DNA of 63,856 nt, from assembly GCA_034211175.1 (NCBI GenBank), contig JAXHUH010000307.1, positions 1 through 63,856 of the forward strand, given 5' to 3'. How positions within the stretch are numbered: the stretch's first letter is position 1; each line of letters starts with the position of its first letter. Made by a program: the position numbers and the translations under genes. The notes beneath the pieces are model-generated. The model searched no databases. It was not told where the DNA came from and saw nothing but the letters and a program-made list of their open reading frames with translations. Of the stretch, positions 46,330 to 55,526 are shown piece after piece. Source of the stretch: JAXHUH01 sp034211175. GTDB taxonomy: Bacteria; Actinomycetota; Acidimicrobiia; Acidimicrobiales; CAIXPF01.

Positions 46330-47874
46330 TCAGATTCGGGACTGGCGGCCCTGCCAGTACTGGTCGCGCAGCTTGCGCTTGTACAGCTTGCCGGTGGGGA
46401 GGCGGGGCAGCTCGTCGAGGAACGTGAAGCTCTTCGGGCACTTGTAGTGGGCGATGTGCTCCCGGACGAACGAGCGCAGCTCGCTCTCGAGCTCGGCCCC
46501 GCCCTCGACGCCGTGCGCCGGTTGGACGGCTGCCATCACCGACTCGCCCATCTCGTCGTCGGGGATGCCGAAGACGGCGACGTCGGCGACCTTCGGGTGC
46601 ATGATGAGGCAGTCCTCGATCTCCTGGGGGTAGATGTTCACGCCCCCGGAGATGATCATGAAGGCTTTGCGGTCGGTGAGGAACAGCCATCCGTCCTCGT
46701 CGAGGTAGCCCACGTCGCCGAGCGTGGTCCACCCGTGGCCGCCCGGGTCCTTGGAGCTCTCCGTCTTCTCGGGGGCGTTGTGGTACTCGTACGGCGGCCC
46801 GCCGCCGAAGTAGATCGTGCCCGCCTCGCCGGGCGGGAGCTCGTTGCCCTCCTCGTCGAGGATGTGGATCTCCCCGATCAGCGGCTTGCCGACCGTACCG
46901 GGCCGGGCCAGCCACTCCTCGGGCTTCACCAGGCAGAAGCCGTTGAGCTCGGTGCCGGCGTAGTACTCCCACAGCACCGGGCCCCACCAGTCCATCATCT
47001 GCTGCTTGACCTCCACCGGGCACGGGGCGGCGGCGTGCACGGCAACCTGCATCGAGGACACGTCGAAGCGCTTCCGGTCCTCCTCGGGGAGCTTCAGCAT
47101 CCGCACGAACATGGTGGGGACCCACTGCGAGAAGTCGGAGCGGTGCGCCTCGATCAGGCGGAGGGCCTCCAGGGGGTCGAACTTCTCCATGATCACCGTC
47201 GTGCCGCCCATCGACTGCACGCCCAGGTTGAACCCGATCGGGGCCGAGTGGTACAGGGGTGCGGGGGACAGGTACACGGTGTCGGCGGAGGCTCCGAACA
47301 CGCCGCCGAGCAGGCCGGCGATGAGCATGCCCTCCTCGATGGTCTTGCCCGACAGCGGGCGCTTGATGCCCTTCGGCCGGCCGGTGGTGCCCGACGAGTA
47401 CAGCATCATTTCGCCGGCGGGTTCCTCGTCGAGGCGCTCGGTCGGCATGGAGGCGACGGCGTCCACGTAGGCCTCGAAGCCGGGGCGGGCGTCGCCGATG
47501 ACCAGCGGAAGGGTCACCCCCGGGGCCTCGGCCAGGGCCTCGCCAGCGACGTCGGCCTTTGCGGTGGTGGTGACCAGCGACCGGCTCCCCGAGTCGTCGA
47601 GGATGTAGGCGACCTCCTCGGCCGACAAGTAGCTGTTGATGGTCGTGATGTAGAGCCCCGAGCGCAGGGCGGCCCACATCACCTCCAGGTAGCGCGGCTG
47701 GTTCTCGCTGAAGATGGCGACGTGGTCACCGGGCCGCAGGCCGTGGTCGCGCCACAGGCGGGCGAGCTGGTTCGACCTCTCGTCCAGCTCGCGGTAGGTG
47801 ACGACCTCGCCGCTGCCCCCCATGATCAGGGCCGGCTTGTCCGGCGTGTTGTTTGCGTGGACTCCTGGATACAC
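46330..47874 (-). CDS. fadD: Acyl-CoA synthetase (FadD type)
   Basis: The 514-residue protein is complete, with P-loop YSSGTTGRPKGIKRP, YYAGTELNGF, LGDVGYLDEDGWLFLTDR and the C-terminal catalytic Lys in PTGKLYKRKLRDQYW. It forms an acyl-adenylate and then the CoA thioester. It starts 43 bases after the DUF35 gene and is followed by the second synthetase after 30 bases, so these genes form one minus-strand operon with the thiolase-like/DUF35 pair. Confidence 0.94.
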   Translation of the reverse strand: MYPGVHANNTPDKPALIMGGSGEVVTYRELDERSNQLARLWRDHGLRPGDHVAIFSENQPRYLEVMWAALRSGLYITTINSYLSAEEVAYILDDSGSRSLVTTTAKADVAGEALAEAPGVTLPLVIGDARPGFEAYVDAVASMPTERLDEEPAGEMMLYSSGTTGRPKGIKRPLSGKTIEEGMLIAGLLGGVFGASADTVYLSPAPLYHSAPIGFNLGVQSMGGTTVIMEKFDPLEALRLIEAHRSDFSQWVPTMFVRMLKLPEEDRKRFDVSSMQVAVHAAAPCPVEVKQQMMDWWGPVLWEYYAGTELNGFCLVKPEEWLARPGTVGKPLIGEIHILDEEGNELPPGEAGTIYFGGGPPYEYHNAPEKTESSKDPGGHGWTTLGDVGYLDEDGWLFLTDRKAFMIISGGVNIYPQEIEDCLIMHPKVADVAVFGIPDDEMGESVMAAVQPAHGVEGGAELESELRSFVREHIAHYKCPKSFTFLDELPRLPTGKLYKRKLRDQYWQGRQSRI

Positions 47875-47917
47875 GTTCCCCCCCTTGGATCGTGGCGCTT
47901 GCGTTGGTCTCGGCGGA

Positions 47918-48325
47918 TCAGTCGCCGGTCGTTCGGAACACCGGCAGGCGCCGGCCGTCGGAGAGCTCCACCGACCAGTCGATCCGTACGCGCTGGTCGC
48001 AGCGCAACGAGCTGTCGACGGCCCCGACGATGTTGGTGGTCATGCGGATGCCCTCGTCCAGGTCCACCAGAGCGACGACGTAGGGAACGTCGTCGGCCAT
48101 CATCGGGTTGCCCGGCTTGCGCATGACGTTGAACGAGTAGATGCTCCCGGTCCCGGCCAGGGGCTCCCAGCGCAGGTCGCCGCCGAGGCATCCCGGGCAC
48201 GCCTCCCTCGGGTACCAGATGAAGCGGTCGCAGGTATCGCAGCGCTGGGCGACCAGCTCGCGGCGGCGGGTGGCATCCCAGTACGGCTCGGCGAGGGGGG
48301 TGACGGGGGGTTCGATGCGCGGCAT
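47918..48325 (-). CDS. DUF35 OB-fold protein with zinc ribbon
   Basis: The 135-residue protein has an N-terminal helix (PLAEPYWDATRRRELVAQ), zinc ribbon CDTCDRF...CPGCLGG and an OB-fold (TGSIYSFNVMRKPGNP, YVVALVDLDEGIRMTTNI). It lies 8 bases after the thiolase-like gene and should be its partner. AGGAGA precedes the ATG at 48325. Confidence 0.9.
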   Translation of the reverse strand: MPRIEPPVTPLAEPYWDATRRRELVAQRCDTCDRFIWYPREACPGCLGGDLRWEPLAGTGSIYSFNVMRKPGNPMMADDVPYVVALVDLDEGIRMTTNIVGAVDSSLRCDQRVRIDWSVELSDGRRLPVFRTTGD

Positions 48326-48333
48326 GTGGTCTC

Positions 48334-49509
48334 CTACCGGGTCGACTCGGTGCCCAGGACGATGGTGGACGTGCACGACAGGACGCCACCGCAGCCGTTG
48401 GCCACGGCGATCTCGGCGCCGGGGACCTGGCGGTCGCCGCCCTCTCCTCGCAGCTGGCGGACGGCCTCGACGAGGATGAACATGCCGTACATGCCGGGGT
48501 GGGTGTAGGCGAGGCCGCCGCCGTTGGTGTTGGTGGGCAGGGCACCGCCGGGACCCAGGCGACCGTCGGACACGAAGTCGCCGCCCTGGCCCTTGGCGCA
48601 GAAGCCGAGGTCTTCCAGCGTCATCAGCGCCGTGATGGTGAACGAGTCGTACAGCTCCACGACGTCGACGTCGTCGGGCGTGATCCCGGCCATCGCCATG
48701 GCCTGCGGGCCGGAGACAGCGGCCCCGGTCGTGGTGACGTCGCCCATCTGGCTGATGGACATGCCGTGGGTGTGGGCGGTGCCGGCACCGAGGACGTACA
48801 CGGGTGGCCGGGCCAGGTGGCGAGCCCGCTCGGCGCTGGTCACGACCAGCGCACCCGCGCCGTCGGTCACGAGGCAGCAGTCCAGCTTGTGGAGCGGCTC
48901 GGCCACCATCGGGGACGCGAGCACGTCGTCGACGGTGATGGGGTCTTGGTGGTACGCGTTGGGGTTCTTCGCCGCCCACTCGCGGAAGGACACCGCGACC
49001 TGGGCCAGGTGCTCGTTGGTGGTGCCGAAGTCGTGCATGTGCCTCTGGGCGGCGAGGCTGTAGCTGGCGGCTGGGAGCCCGAGCCCGTAGGGCAGGTCGA
49101 ACTGGAACAGCGCGGAGTCCTTGGCGCCGATGCCCGGCCCGCCGCCGGCGAACGGGTTGGAACCGCTGCGGGGCGTGGCCGCGTACACGATGACCGCCAC
49201 CTCGCACAGCCCGGCCGCGATCGCGGCGGCGGCGTGCTCGACGTGCACCTCGAAGCTCGACCCTCCGGTCATGGTGGAGTCGGTGAAGCGTCCCTGCACG
49301 CCGAGCCGTTCGGCAAGATCCAGCGACGCCATCATCCCGTTAGTGGACATGACGCAGTCGACATCGGCGATGTCGAGGCCGGCGTCGCCGAGGGCAGCGC
49401 GGATCATGTCCACCTCGAGCTGGTGGTCGCTCCGGTCGAGCTTTCCCGTGGGGGACACGGCGTCCACCGCACCGACGATGGCGGCGGCGCCTCGAAGCGG
49501 GTTGGTCAC
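48334..49509 (-). CDS. Thiolase-like (lipid-transfer family) protein without nucleophilic Cys
   Basis: The 391-residue protein is a close paralogue of the IS-damaged one at 1377-2681: both have TGGSS at the nucleophile place and the closing GGGLxxxHPxxxGM-type loop. VELYDSFTITALMTLEDLGF is the conserved C-terminal motif. With the adjacent DUF35 gene it forms a likely heteromeric C-C bond-cleaving or lipid-binding enzyme. The GTG start at 49509 follows GGGAG. It heads the operon with DUF35 and two acyl-CoA synthetases. Confidence 0.88.
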   Translation of the reverse strand: MTNPLRGAAAIVGAVDAVSPTGKLDRSDHQLEVDMIRAALGDAGLDIADVDCVMSTNGMMASLDLAERLGVQGRFTDSTMTGGSSFEVHVEHAAAAIAAGLCEVAVIVYAATPRSGSNPFAGGGPGIGAKDSALFQFDLPYGLGLPAASYSLAAQRHMHDFGTTNEHLAQVAVSFREWAAKNPNAYHQDPITVDDVLASPMVAEPLHKLDCCLVTDGAGALVVTSAERARHLARPPVYVLGAGTAHTHGMSISQMGDVTTTGAAVSGPQAMAMAGITPDDVDVVELYDSFTITALMTLEDLGFCAKGQGGDFVSDGRLGPGGALPTNTNGGGLAYTHPGMYGMFILVEAVRQLRGEGGDRQVPGAEIAVANGCGGVLSCTSTIVLGTESTR

Positions 49510-49745
49510 TGGCGGCTCCCTCGGTCGGGTCGGTGTCGCCTCGCGACGCGGAGGCGGCACGGAACATAACAAGTTCGATGTCTCGTGACGAGCCGGCGAC
49601 GTGTGAGGCCCACTCCTCACGCGCCGCCGGCAGATCCAGCCCTCGTCGCGCGCAGCACCATCGGCGGGCGCCCGGTTTGGGCGCATCGCGGCATGTGCCC
49701 GTACAGTGCATGCCCGTTGTCTCATGACGAGATCGGGAGTCGCAG

Positions 49746-52511
49746 GTGGCAAGACTCGGGCGGTGGTGCTTTCAGAACCGGCGTGGAGTGCTCGCCGCCT
49801 GGTTGCTGGCACTGGCGGTGCTCGCCGCTGTCTCGCAGCTCTTGGGCGGTGAGTTCCGAAACGACTTCAGGGTGTCGGGTGCAGAATCGCAGCGAGCGCT
49901 CGAGTTGCTCGACGAACGGTTCCCCGAGTTCGCCGGCGACCCGCTGGCGCTGGTGTTCCGCAGTGAGACCACCGTGGACGACCCAGCCGTGCGCCAGCAG
50001 ATGGAGGCCCTCTTCGCCGAAGTCGCCGCGCTCGACGGTGTGCGTGAGGTCGTCTCGCCCTACACCGGCTTCGCCCCTGTAAACGCCGACCGGACCACGG
50101 CCATCGCACAGATCCGCCTGCTCGAGTTCGGTCCCGAGGCAGATCCTGCGTTGGTGCGGACGATCATCGAGCGCACCGAGGAGCTCTCCGAGCGGCCCGG
50201 TCTTCAGGTCGACGTCGGCGGACCGACGGCGATGTTCGCCGAGATGGAGCCGCCCGGGGAACGGGAAGCGGCAGGCGTGCTTGTCGCACTGGTCGTGCTC
50301 GTCGTGACCTTCGGCTCCCTGCTCGCCGCGGGTCTACCGGTGGCGGTGGCCCTCGGGGGCCTCGGGGCGGGCATGGCCGGGGTGCTGCTGCTGACGCGTG
50401 CCGTCGAAGTGTTCACCTTCGCGCCTCCCATGGCAGCGATGATCGGCCTCGGCGTCGGCATCGACTACGCCCTGTTCATCCTCACCCGCTACCGGCACGA
50501 GCTCGGCGCGGGCGTCACGCCCGAGGATGCTGCGGCCACGGCCATCGGCACGGCCGGCCGAGCGGTGGTGTTCGCCGGAGCCACGGTGGTGGTGTCGCTG
50601 CTGGGCATGGTGCTCATGGGCGTGTCGATGGTGGTGGGCATGGCGCTGAGCGCCGCACTGGTCGTCCTGTGCACGGTGCTCGCTGCTGTGACCCTGCTCC
50701 CTGCGGTGCTCGGCTTCATCGGTCCCGCGATCGATCGTTACACGGTCCGGGGACTCCGTCGCGGCGATGCCGATCCCGCGCAGAGCCGCTGGCACCGCTG
50801 GAGCCGGGCCATCCAGGCCCGTCCGTGGCCGCCCCTGCTGGTCGCGCTGGTCGCGCTCGTCGGACTGGCCCTGCCCGTCCTCGACCTCGACCTCGGGGGC
50901 CCGCACTTCGGTGCCGGGCCGACGTCCCAGAGCAGCCGCCGGGCCTACGACTCGATCACCGAAGGATTCGGCGAGGGCTTCAACGGGCCGCTGATCCTCG
51001 TGGCCGAGCTGACCCCCGGGGAACCGTCCCAGCGCCAAGCGCTCGATGCCGTCGTCGCCAGGGTCGCCCGAACCGACGGGGTGGCCCTGGCGACGCCGCC
51101 ACTGACCAACCCGGCCGGTGACACGGCGGTCATCACCGTCGTGCCGCGCAGCGCACCCAACGCGCCCGAGACCGAGGCACTCGTCGAGTCGCTGCGCGAG
51201 GACGTCATCCCCACCGCAGCGGGCGCCGTCCCCGTCTCGGTCTCCGGGGTCACCGCGCTGTTCGCCGACATGTCCGAGCTGCTCGGCCGGCGACTACCGG
51301 TCTTCATCGCCGCCGTCATCGGGGTGTCGTTCCTGCTACTCATGGCCGTGTTCCGATCGGTGCTCGTGCCGCTGAAGGCCGCGATCATGAACCTGCTGTC
51401 GATCGGAGCGGCCTACGGCGTGGTGGTGGCCGTCTTCCAGTGGGGCTGGGGTGCCTCGCTGATCGGCGTCGATCGTCCAGGTCCGATCATGGCCTTCGTG
51501 CCCATGATGCTCTTCGCCATCCTGTTCGGTCTGTCGATGGACTACGAGGTGTTCCTGCTGTCCCGGATCCGCGAGGAGTACGACCGCACGGGAAACAACG
51601 CCACCGCCGTCGCCGATGGTCTCGCCACCACGGCACGGGTCATCACCGCAGCCGCCGCCATCATGGTGGTGATCTTCTCGTCGTTCGTCCTCGGTGACGA
51701 CCCCGTCGTGAAGATGTTCGGCCTCGGGCTCGCTGTCGCCGTGCTGGTCGACGCCACCGTCGTCCGCATGGTCGTCGTGCCCGCCACCATGGAGCTGCTC
51801 GGGGATGCGAACTGGTGGTTGCCGGCCTGGATCGACCGGCGGCTCCCACGTCTCCAACTGGAAGAGGCCGGCACCACCGGCCGACCCGGAGCGGGAGCAG
51901 ACAGCCACCTCGCGTCTCCCCAGGCGGCACCGAGACCGGCGCAGCTCACGGAGTCCACGCTGCACTGGCTCGAGTCCCTGCACCACGACGACCGCGGGCA
52001 GGCGCTCGCCCATCTCGAGCACGCCCTGGGCAACGGTGCCCTTGCGTCCGTGCACCGAGACGGGTTGGCCGAGGTCATCGTGCCCCTTGGGAGGCGCACG
52101 CGGCGGCTCGACGTGACCGGTGACGGCGCCACGCTCGTGGTCGACGTGAAGACCGGCAAGGCCAGCGCAGAGCGAGCCGACTGGGACGAGGTGCACGCCG
52201 AGCTGCTCGAGGACCGGCGAACGGGTGCCGCCTACGACCGGGCGCGCCGAGCGGTCCGGCTCGCTCACGAGCTTCGCTGCGCCCGGGAACGAGCAGGCAT
52301 GACACCGGACGAGGTCGCAGCTGCGGCCGGTACCTCGGTGGACGTGGTTCGCAAGCTCGAGCGAGGTGACGGGTCCGTGCCGGTGCTCGACCTGGTCCGC
52401 ATCAGCGCCGTCCTCGACCTGCGCATCGATCTCACGTCGGTCGGCGCCGTCCACGGGCAGCCCGCCAGCGAGCAGCCGGCGTCTCGTCGAGGCGTGTCTG
52501 CTCTCCACTGA
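49746..52511 (+). CDS. MMPL/RND-type transporter with C-terminal XRE-like helix-turn-helix
   Basis: The 921-residue protein has the MMPL layout: first helix, extracytoplasmic loop, a block of membrane helices with GLGVGIDYALFILTRYR, a second loop and a second block with ILFGLSMDYEVFLLSRIREEY. The two DY motifs in matching helices are the proton-relay Asp-Tyr pairs. The membrane part ends near residue 690. A linker and a small alpha/beta stretch follow, then residues about 838-895 read LAHELRCARERAGMTPDEVA and AAAGTSVDVVRKLERG, an XRE-type DNA-binding helix-turn-helix. MMPL proteins export lipids or peptides; the fused HTH is unusual. The GTG start has GGGAG upstream. Confidence 0.87.
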   Translation: MARLGRWCFQNRRGVLAAWLLALAVLAAVSQLLGGEFRNDFRVSGAESQRALELLDERFPEFAGDPLALVFRSETTVDDPAVRQQMEALFAEVAALDGVREVVSPYTGFAPVNADRTTAIAQIRLLEFGPEADPALVRTIIERTEELSERPGLQVDVGGPTAMFAEMEPPGEREAAGVLVALVVLVVTFGSLLAAGLPVAVALGGLGAGMAGVLLLTRAVEVFTFAPPMAAMIGLGVGIDYALFILTRYRHELGAGVTPEDAAATAIGTAGRAVVFAGATVVVSLLGMVLMGVSMVVGMALSAALVVLCTVLAAVTLLPAVLGFIGPAIDRYTVRGLRRGDADPAQSRWHRWSRAIQARPWPPLLVALVALVGLALPVLDLDLGGPHFGAGPTSQSSRRAYDSITEGFGEGFNGPLILVAELTPGEPSQRQALDAVVARVARTDGVALATPPLTNPAGDTAVITVVPRSAPNAPETEALVESLREDVIPTAAGAVPVSVSGVTALFADMSELLGRRLPVFIAAVIGVSFLLLMAVFRSVLVPLKAAIMNLLSIGAAYGVVVAVFQWGWGASLIGVDRPGPIMAFVPMMLFAILFGLSMDYEVFLLSRIREEYDRTGNNATAVADGLATTARVITAAAAIMVVIFSSFVLGDDPVVKMFGLGLAVAVLVDATVVRMVVVPATMELLGDANWWLPAWIDRRLPRLQLEEAGTTGRPGAGADSHLASPQAAPRPAQLTESTLHWLESLHHDDRGQALAHLEHALGNGALASVHRDGLAEVIVPLGRRTRRLDVTGDGATLVVDVKTGKASAERADWDEVHAELLEDRRTGAAYDRARRAVRLAHELRCARERAGMTPDEVAAAAGTSVDVVRKLERGDGSVPVLDLVRISAVLDLRIDLTSVGAVHGQPASEQPASRRGVSALH

Positions 52512-52596
52512 GCGGCGCCGAGCCGTGGTGCGGGAATGTCTCTCCAGGGTGTGGCGTTCCCCCGGAGGCCGACAACCGGAAGTGGGAGGTTCCCCG

Positions 52597-53058
52597 ATGT
52601 TGCGAGAAGGTGACACCGCGCCCGAGTTCACCTTGGACGATCAGTCCGGCCAGCCGGTCACGCTCTCCCAGGAGCTGGAGAACGGACCGGTGGTCGTATT
52701 CTTCTACCCGCGGGCACTGACGCGAGGCTGCACCGCCGAGAGCTGCCACTTCCGCGATCTGCGAGCCGAGTTCGAGCAGGTTGGTGCGCGAGCGATCGGG
52801 ATCAGCGCTGACAGCACGGACCGTCAAGCCGAGTTCGACCGGCGTCACTCGCTGGGTCTGCCGCTCCTGTCCGACCCGGACCGTGCCGTCGCTCGGCAGT
52901 TCGGGGTGAAGCGCCCGGGCCCGCTGTTCAACCGGCGGGCGACGTTCGTGATCGACACCGACCGGCGCATCCTTGCCGCGTACAGCTCGGAGCTGAACAT
53001 GGACCTGCACGCCGACCGTGCCCTCGACACGCTGCGGGCGCGCGCCGCGAGCACCTGA
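52597..53058 (+). CDS. bcp: Peroxiredoxin, BCP/AhpC-TSA family
   Basis: The 153-residue protein has VVVFFYPRALTRGCTAESCHFRD, with peroxidatic Cys45 and a second Cys50, the spacing of atypical 2-Cys BCP enzymes. It reduces peroxides, which P450s and flavin monooxygenases of this region could release. GGGAGG precedes the ATG at 52597. It lies 85 bases after the MMPL gene. Confidence 0.9.
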   Translation: MLREGDTAPEFTLDDQSGQPVTLSQELENGPVVVFFYPRALTRGCTAESCHFRDLRAEFEQVGARAIGISADSTDRQAEFDRRHSLGLPLLSDPDRAVARQFGVKRPGPLFNRRATFVIDTDRRILAAYSSELNMDLHADRALDTLRARAAST

Positions 53059-53132
53059 CCGGGGGCACCGCCGCTCGGCGCGCGCGGGCGCCGGCCGGAG
53101 CCAGCTCCAGCGCGTGCACGTGGTCGGCCGCG

Positions 53133-53196
53133 GTGGCCGCGGCGTCTGTGCGGATGGTGGTGGCCGACGTGGTGGACACCGTGGGTGCCGGACAGT
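53133..53196 (+). pseudogene. Possible PfkB-type sugar kinase scrap
   Basis: About 20 residues read VRMVVADVVDTVGAGQS, like the DTVGAGD anion-hole motif of PfkB kinases. They end at the stop of the HxlR scrap on the other strand. This is too short for certainty. 53059-53132 shows no supported gene. Confidence 0.3.
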
Positions 53197-53295
53197 CAGT
53201 GCATGGGTTCGCCGCCGGCGGGGAGCCACTGGTTCGCCCACGCCGACAGCGCGTCGATGACCGGGCCGAGCGCCCGGCCCATGGCGGTGAGGACC
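53196..53295 (-). pseudogene. HxlR-type regulator, C-terminal scrap
   Basis: On the minus strand, LTAMGRALGPVIDALSAWAN, QWLPAGGEPMH and a stop at 53196-53198 match the end of HxlR-family winged-helix regulators (LTPLGRSLGPVLDALxxW). The upstream part is missing: at about 53295 a plus-strand membrane-protein gene begins. Confidence 0.5.
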
Positions 53296-53421
53296 CAGAG
53301 CCAGCTGTTCTTCCGGAACCTGACCTTCATCGGTGCCTGCATCGCCCTGTTCGCCGTGTTCACCGGGATCGGCGAGGACCTGCGCTACGCCATCACCGAC
53401 GCCCTGATCGACCTGCAATGA
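53281..53421 (+). CDS. Small membrane protein, unknown function, 5' end uncertain
   Basis: About 46 residues with one hydrophobic helix (FFRNLTFIGACIALFAVFTG) and the tail EDLRYAITDALIDLQ. Its stop overlaps the ATG of the VOC gene (ATGA), which supports real translation. The 5' end overlaps an HxlR scrap on the other strand, so the N-terminus may be an artefact of a junction. Confidence 0.45.
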   Translation: MAVRTQSQLFFRNLTFIGACIALFAVFTGIGEDLRYAITDALIDLQ

Positions 53422-53894
53422 CGGGCCACCACACCCCGGGCACCGTCGTCGAGTTGGGCCACGTCGTGTTGTACGTGCGCGACCTCGACACCAGCCGGGC
53501 CTTCTACGCCGACGTGCTCGGCTGGCCCGTGGCTGCGGAGGTCGACCTCGGCGGCGCCCGCGCCGTGGCGTTCTCGGCCGGGCGCACCCACCACGAGCTG
53601 CTGCTCATCGAAGTCGGGCCCAGCGCCGCCCCCCTGCCGGCGGGCCGCCGGGTGGGCATGTACCACTTCGGGGTCAAGGTCGGCGACAGTGACGACGACC
53701 TGCGGGCCGCCCTGGGTCGCCTGCACGACCGCGGTGTCACCGTCGTGGGCGCATCGGATCACACCATCACCCACAGCCTCTACCTCCAGGACCCCGACGG
53801 CAACGAGGTCGAGCTCTACGTCGACGTCCCCGGCGTCGACTGGCACTCGAACCCCGAAGCCATCCTCGCCCCCATCCGTCCCCTGCACCTGTAG
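53418..53894 (+). CDS. VOC-family (glyoxalase/dioxygenase fold) protein
   Basis: The 158-residue protein has two beta-alpha-beta-beta-beta modules, starting ELGHVVLYVRDLDTSRAFYADVLGWPV and YHFGVKVGDSDDDLRAAL, with possible metal ligands His near the start of each module and Glu in DPDGNEVELYVD. The substrate is unknown; members include extradiol dioxygenases and isomerases. It overlaps the small membrane-protein gene. Confidence 0.87.
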   Translation: MTGHHTPGTVVELGHVVLYVRDLDTSRAFYADVLGWPVAAEVDLGGARAVAFSAGRTHHELLLIEVGPSAAPLPAGRRVGMYHFGVKVGDSDDDLRAALGRLHDRGVTVVGASDHTITHSLYLQDPDGNEVELYVDVPGVDWHSNPEAILAPIRPLHL

Positions 53895-53915
53895 GGACGT
53901 GCCCTCGAGATCTGC

Positions 53916-55526
53916 TCAGTTCGCGCCGTCGAGCTCGAAGCCCCGGTAGCCGGCCTCGGCCGCCTCCCGGCACGACGCCAGGTACAGCTGGAGGCCGCCC
54001 GGCCAGTTCAGCATCTCCCGGGGCTTGCCCGGGATGTTCGCCCCCATGTACCAGGAGTCGGCCCGCGGGAACAGGGTCATCTCCGCGATCGAGTGCACCA
54101 TGGTTCGCCACTCCTCCTCGGCCTCGGCCGTGGCCTCGATCCGGGTGGTTCCCGTGTCGCGGAGGTGTGCGAGCAGCTCGACCACCCAGTCGCCCTGCAC
54201 CTCGGCGCAGGTGGGCCCGTTGCAGAACCCCGACGGACTCTGCGGCCCGTAGAGGTACACGAGGTTGGGGAAGCCGTGGCTGGCCAGGCCGAGGTGGGTG
54301 CGCACCCCGCCGTCCCAGTGCTCGCGCAGGGTCTCGCCGGCGGATCCCCGCAGGTCGATGCTCACCAGGCCGCCCGTGACGGCGTCGAAGCCGGTGGCCA
54401 TGACCAGCAGGTCGCACTCGTGGTGGCCGTCGGTGGTCCGCACGCCGGTGGGGGTGATGGCCTCGATGGGCGTGGCCCGCAGGTCGACGAGGTCCACGTT
54501 GTCCTGGTTGAACGCGTCGTAGTACCACTGCTCCAGCGAGGGGCGCTTGACGCCGAAGGGGTGGAGCGGTTCGGCCGGTGCGAGGGTCTCGGCCACGGCG
54601 GGGTCCTGCACTCGCTCGTGGACCTTGCCTCGCCAGAAGTCGTACGCAGCGCGGTTGGCCGCCTCGTCGAGGAGGAGATCCGAGAAGCCGCCGGCCCAGA
54701 AGGCGAACCCGCCCTCCTGCCACAGCTCCTCGTAGGTCCTGAGGCGCTCGGCCTCGGAGACGTCGAAGGTGTTGACGCCCCGCTCGGGGTACGCGAAGCC
54801 GCTGTTGGTCTGGGTGCGCCGCTCGAAGACCGCCGGGTACTCGGTCTTGGCCTCGTCCTGCTCCTGGCGGGTGAGCTGTCGCTGCTGCATGGCCAGCGCC
54901 GTGATCGGGGTGCGCTGGAACACGGTGACGTGGTCGGCGACCCGGGCCGCCTCCTGGACCACCTGCACGCCGCTCGCGCCCGTGCCGATGACGGCCACGT
55001 TCCGGCCGGTGAGGTCCATGCCCTCCTGGGGCCAGTGGGCGGTGTGCGACCACTCCCCGGCGAAGCTGTCCAGGCCGGGGATGTCGGGCACGTACGCCTT
55101 GGCCGCGAACCCGGTGCACAGCACCAGGAACCGGGTGCGCAGGGTGTCGCCGGCGTCCGTGCGCAGCTGCCAGCACCGCTCGCCCTCGTGCCACGTGCCT
55201 GCCGTGACCCGCGTCCGGAAGCGGATGTCGTCGCGCAGGCCCCACACCTGGTCGACGTGGTCGAAGTAGCGTCGGAGCGACCGCCAGTCGGGAAAGCGCT
55301 CGTCCCAGTACCAGTCCTTCCAGACCGCCGGGTCGGAGTACTCGTACAGCGGCACGTGGGAGTCGACGCGGGCACCCGGGTAGCAGTTCCAGTACCAGAT
55401 GCCGCCCAGCGCGCTGCCCGCCTCCAGCAGGGTGACGCGCAGGCCGAGCCGGCGCAGGTGGTGCAGCTGGTACAGGCCGGCGAAGCCGGCGCCCACGACG
55501 ACGACATCGTGCTCGGGGGCGCTCAT
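53916..55526 (-). CDS. Flavin-containing Baeyer-Villiger-type monooxygenase
   Basis: The 536-residue protein has the FAD Rossmann motif VVGAGFAGL near residue 11, GGIWYWNCYPGAR, the BVMO fingerprint FAGEWSHTAHW (FxGxxxHxxxW, residues 155-165) and the NADPH motif VIGTGASGVQ. It would insert oxygen next to a ketone to make an ester or lactone, or oxidise a related group. Its ATG overlaps the acyl-CoA dehydrogenase stop (ATGA), so the two are coupled. Cyclic ketones of steroid or terpenoid type are possible substrates (inference). Confidence 0.92.
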   Translation of the reverse strand: MSAPEHDVVVVGAGFAGLYQLHHLRRLGLRVTLLEAGSALGGIWYWNCYPGARVDSHVPLYEYSDPAVWKDWYWDERFPDWRSLRRYFDHVDQVWGLRDDIRFRTRVTAGTWHEGERCWQLRTDAGDTLRTRFLVLCTGFAAKAYVPDIPGLDSFAGEWSHTAHWPQEGMDLTGRNVAVIGTGASGVQVVQEAARVADHVTVFQRTPITALAMQQRQLTRQEQDEAKTEYPAVFERRTQTNSGFAYPERGVNTFDVSEAERLRTYEELWQEGGFAFWAGGFSDLLLDEAANRAAYDFWRGKVHERVQDPAVAETLAPAEPLHPFGVKRPSLEQWYYDAFNQDNVDLVDLRATPIEAITPTGVRTTDGHHECDLLVMATGFDAVTGGLVSIDLRGSAGETLREHWDGGVRTHLGLASHGFPNLVYLYGPQSPSGFCNGPTCAEVQGDWVVELLAHLRDTGTTRIEATAEAEEEWRTMVHSIAEMTLFPRADSWYMGANIPGKPREMLNWPGGLQLYLASCREAAEAGYRGFELDGAN

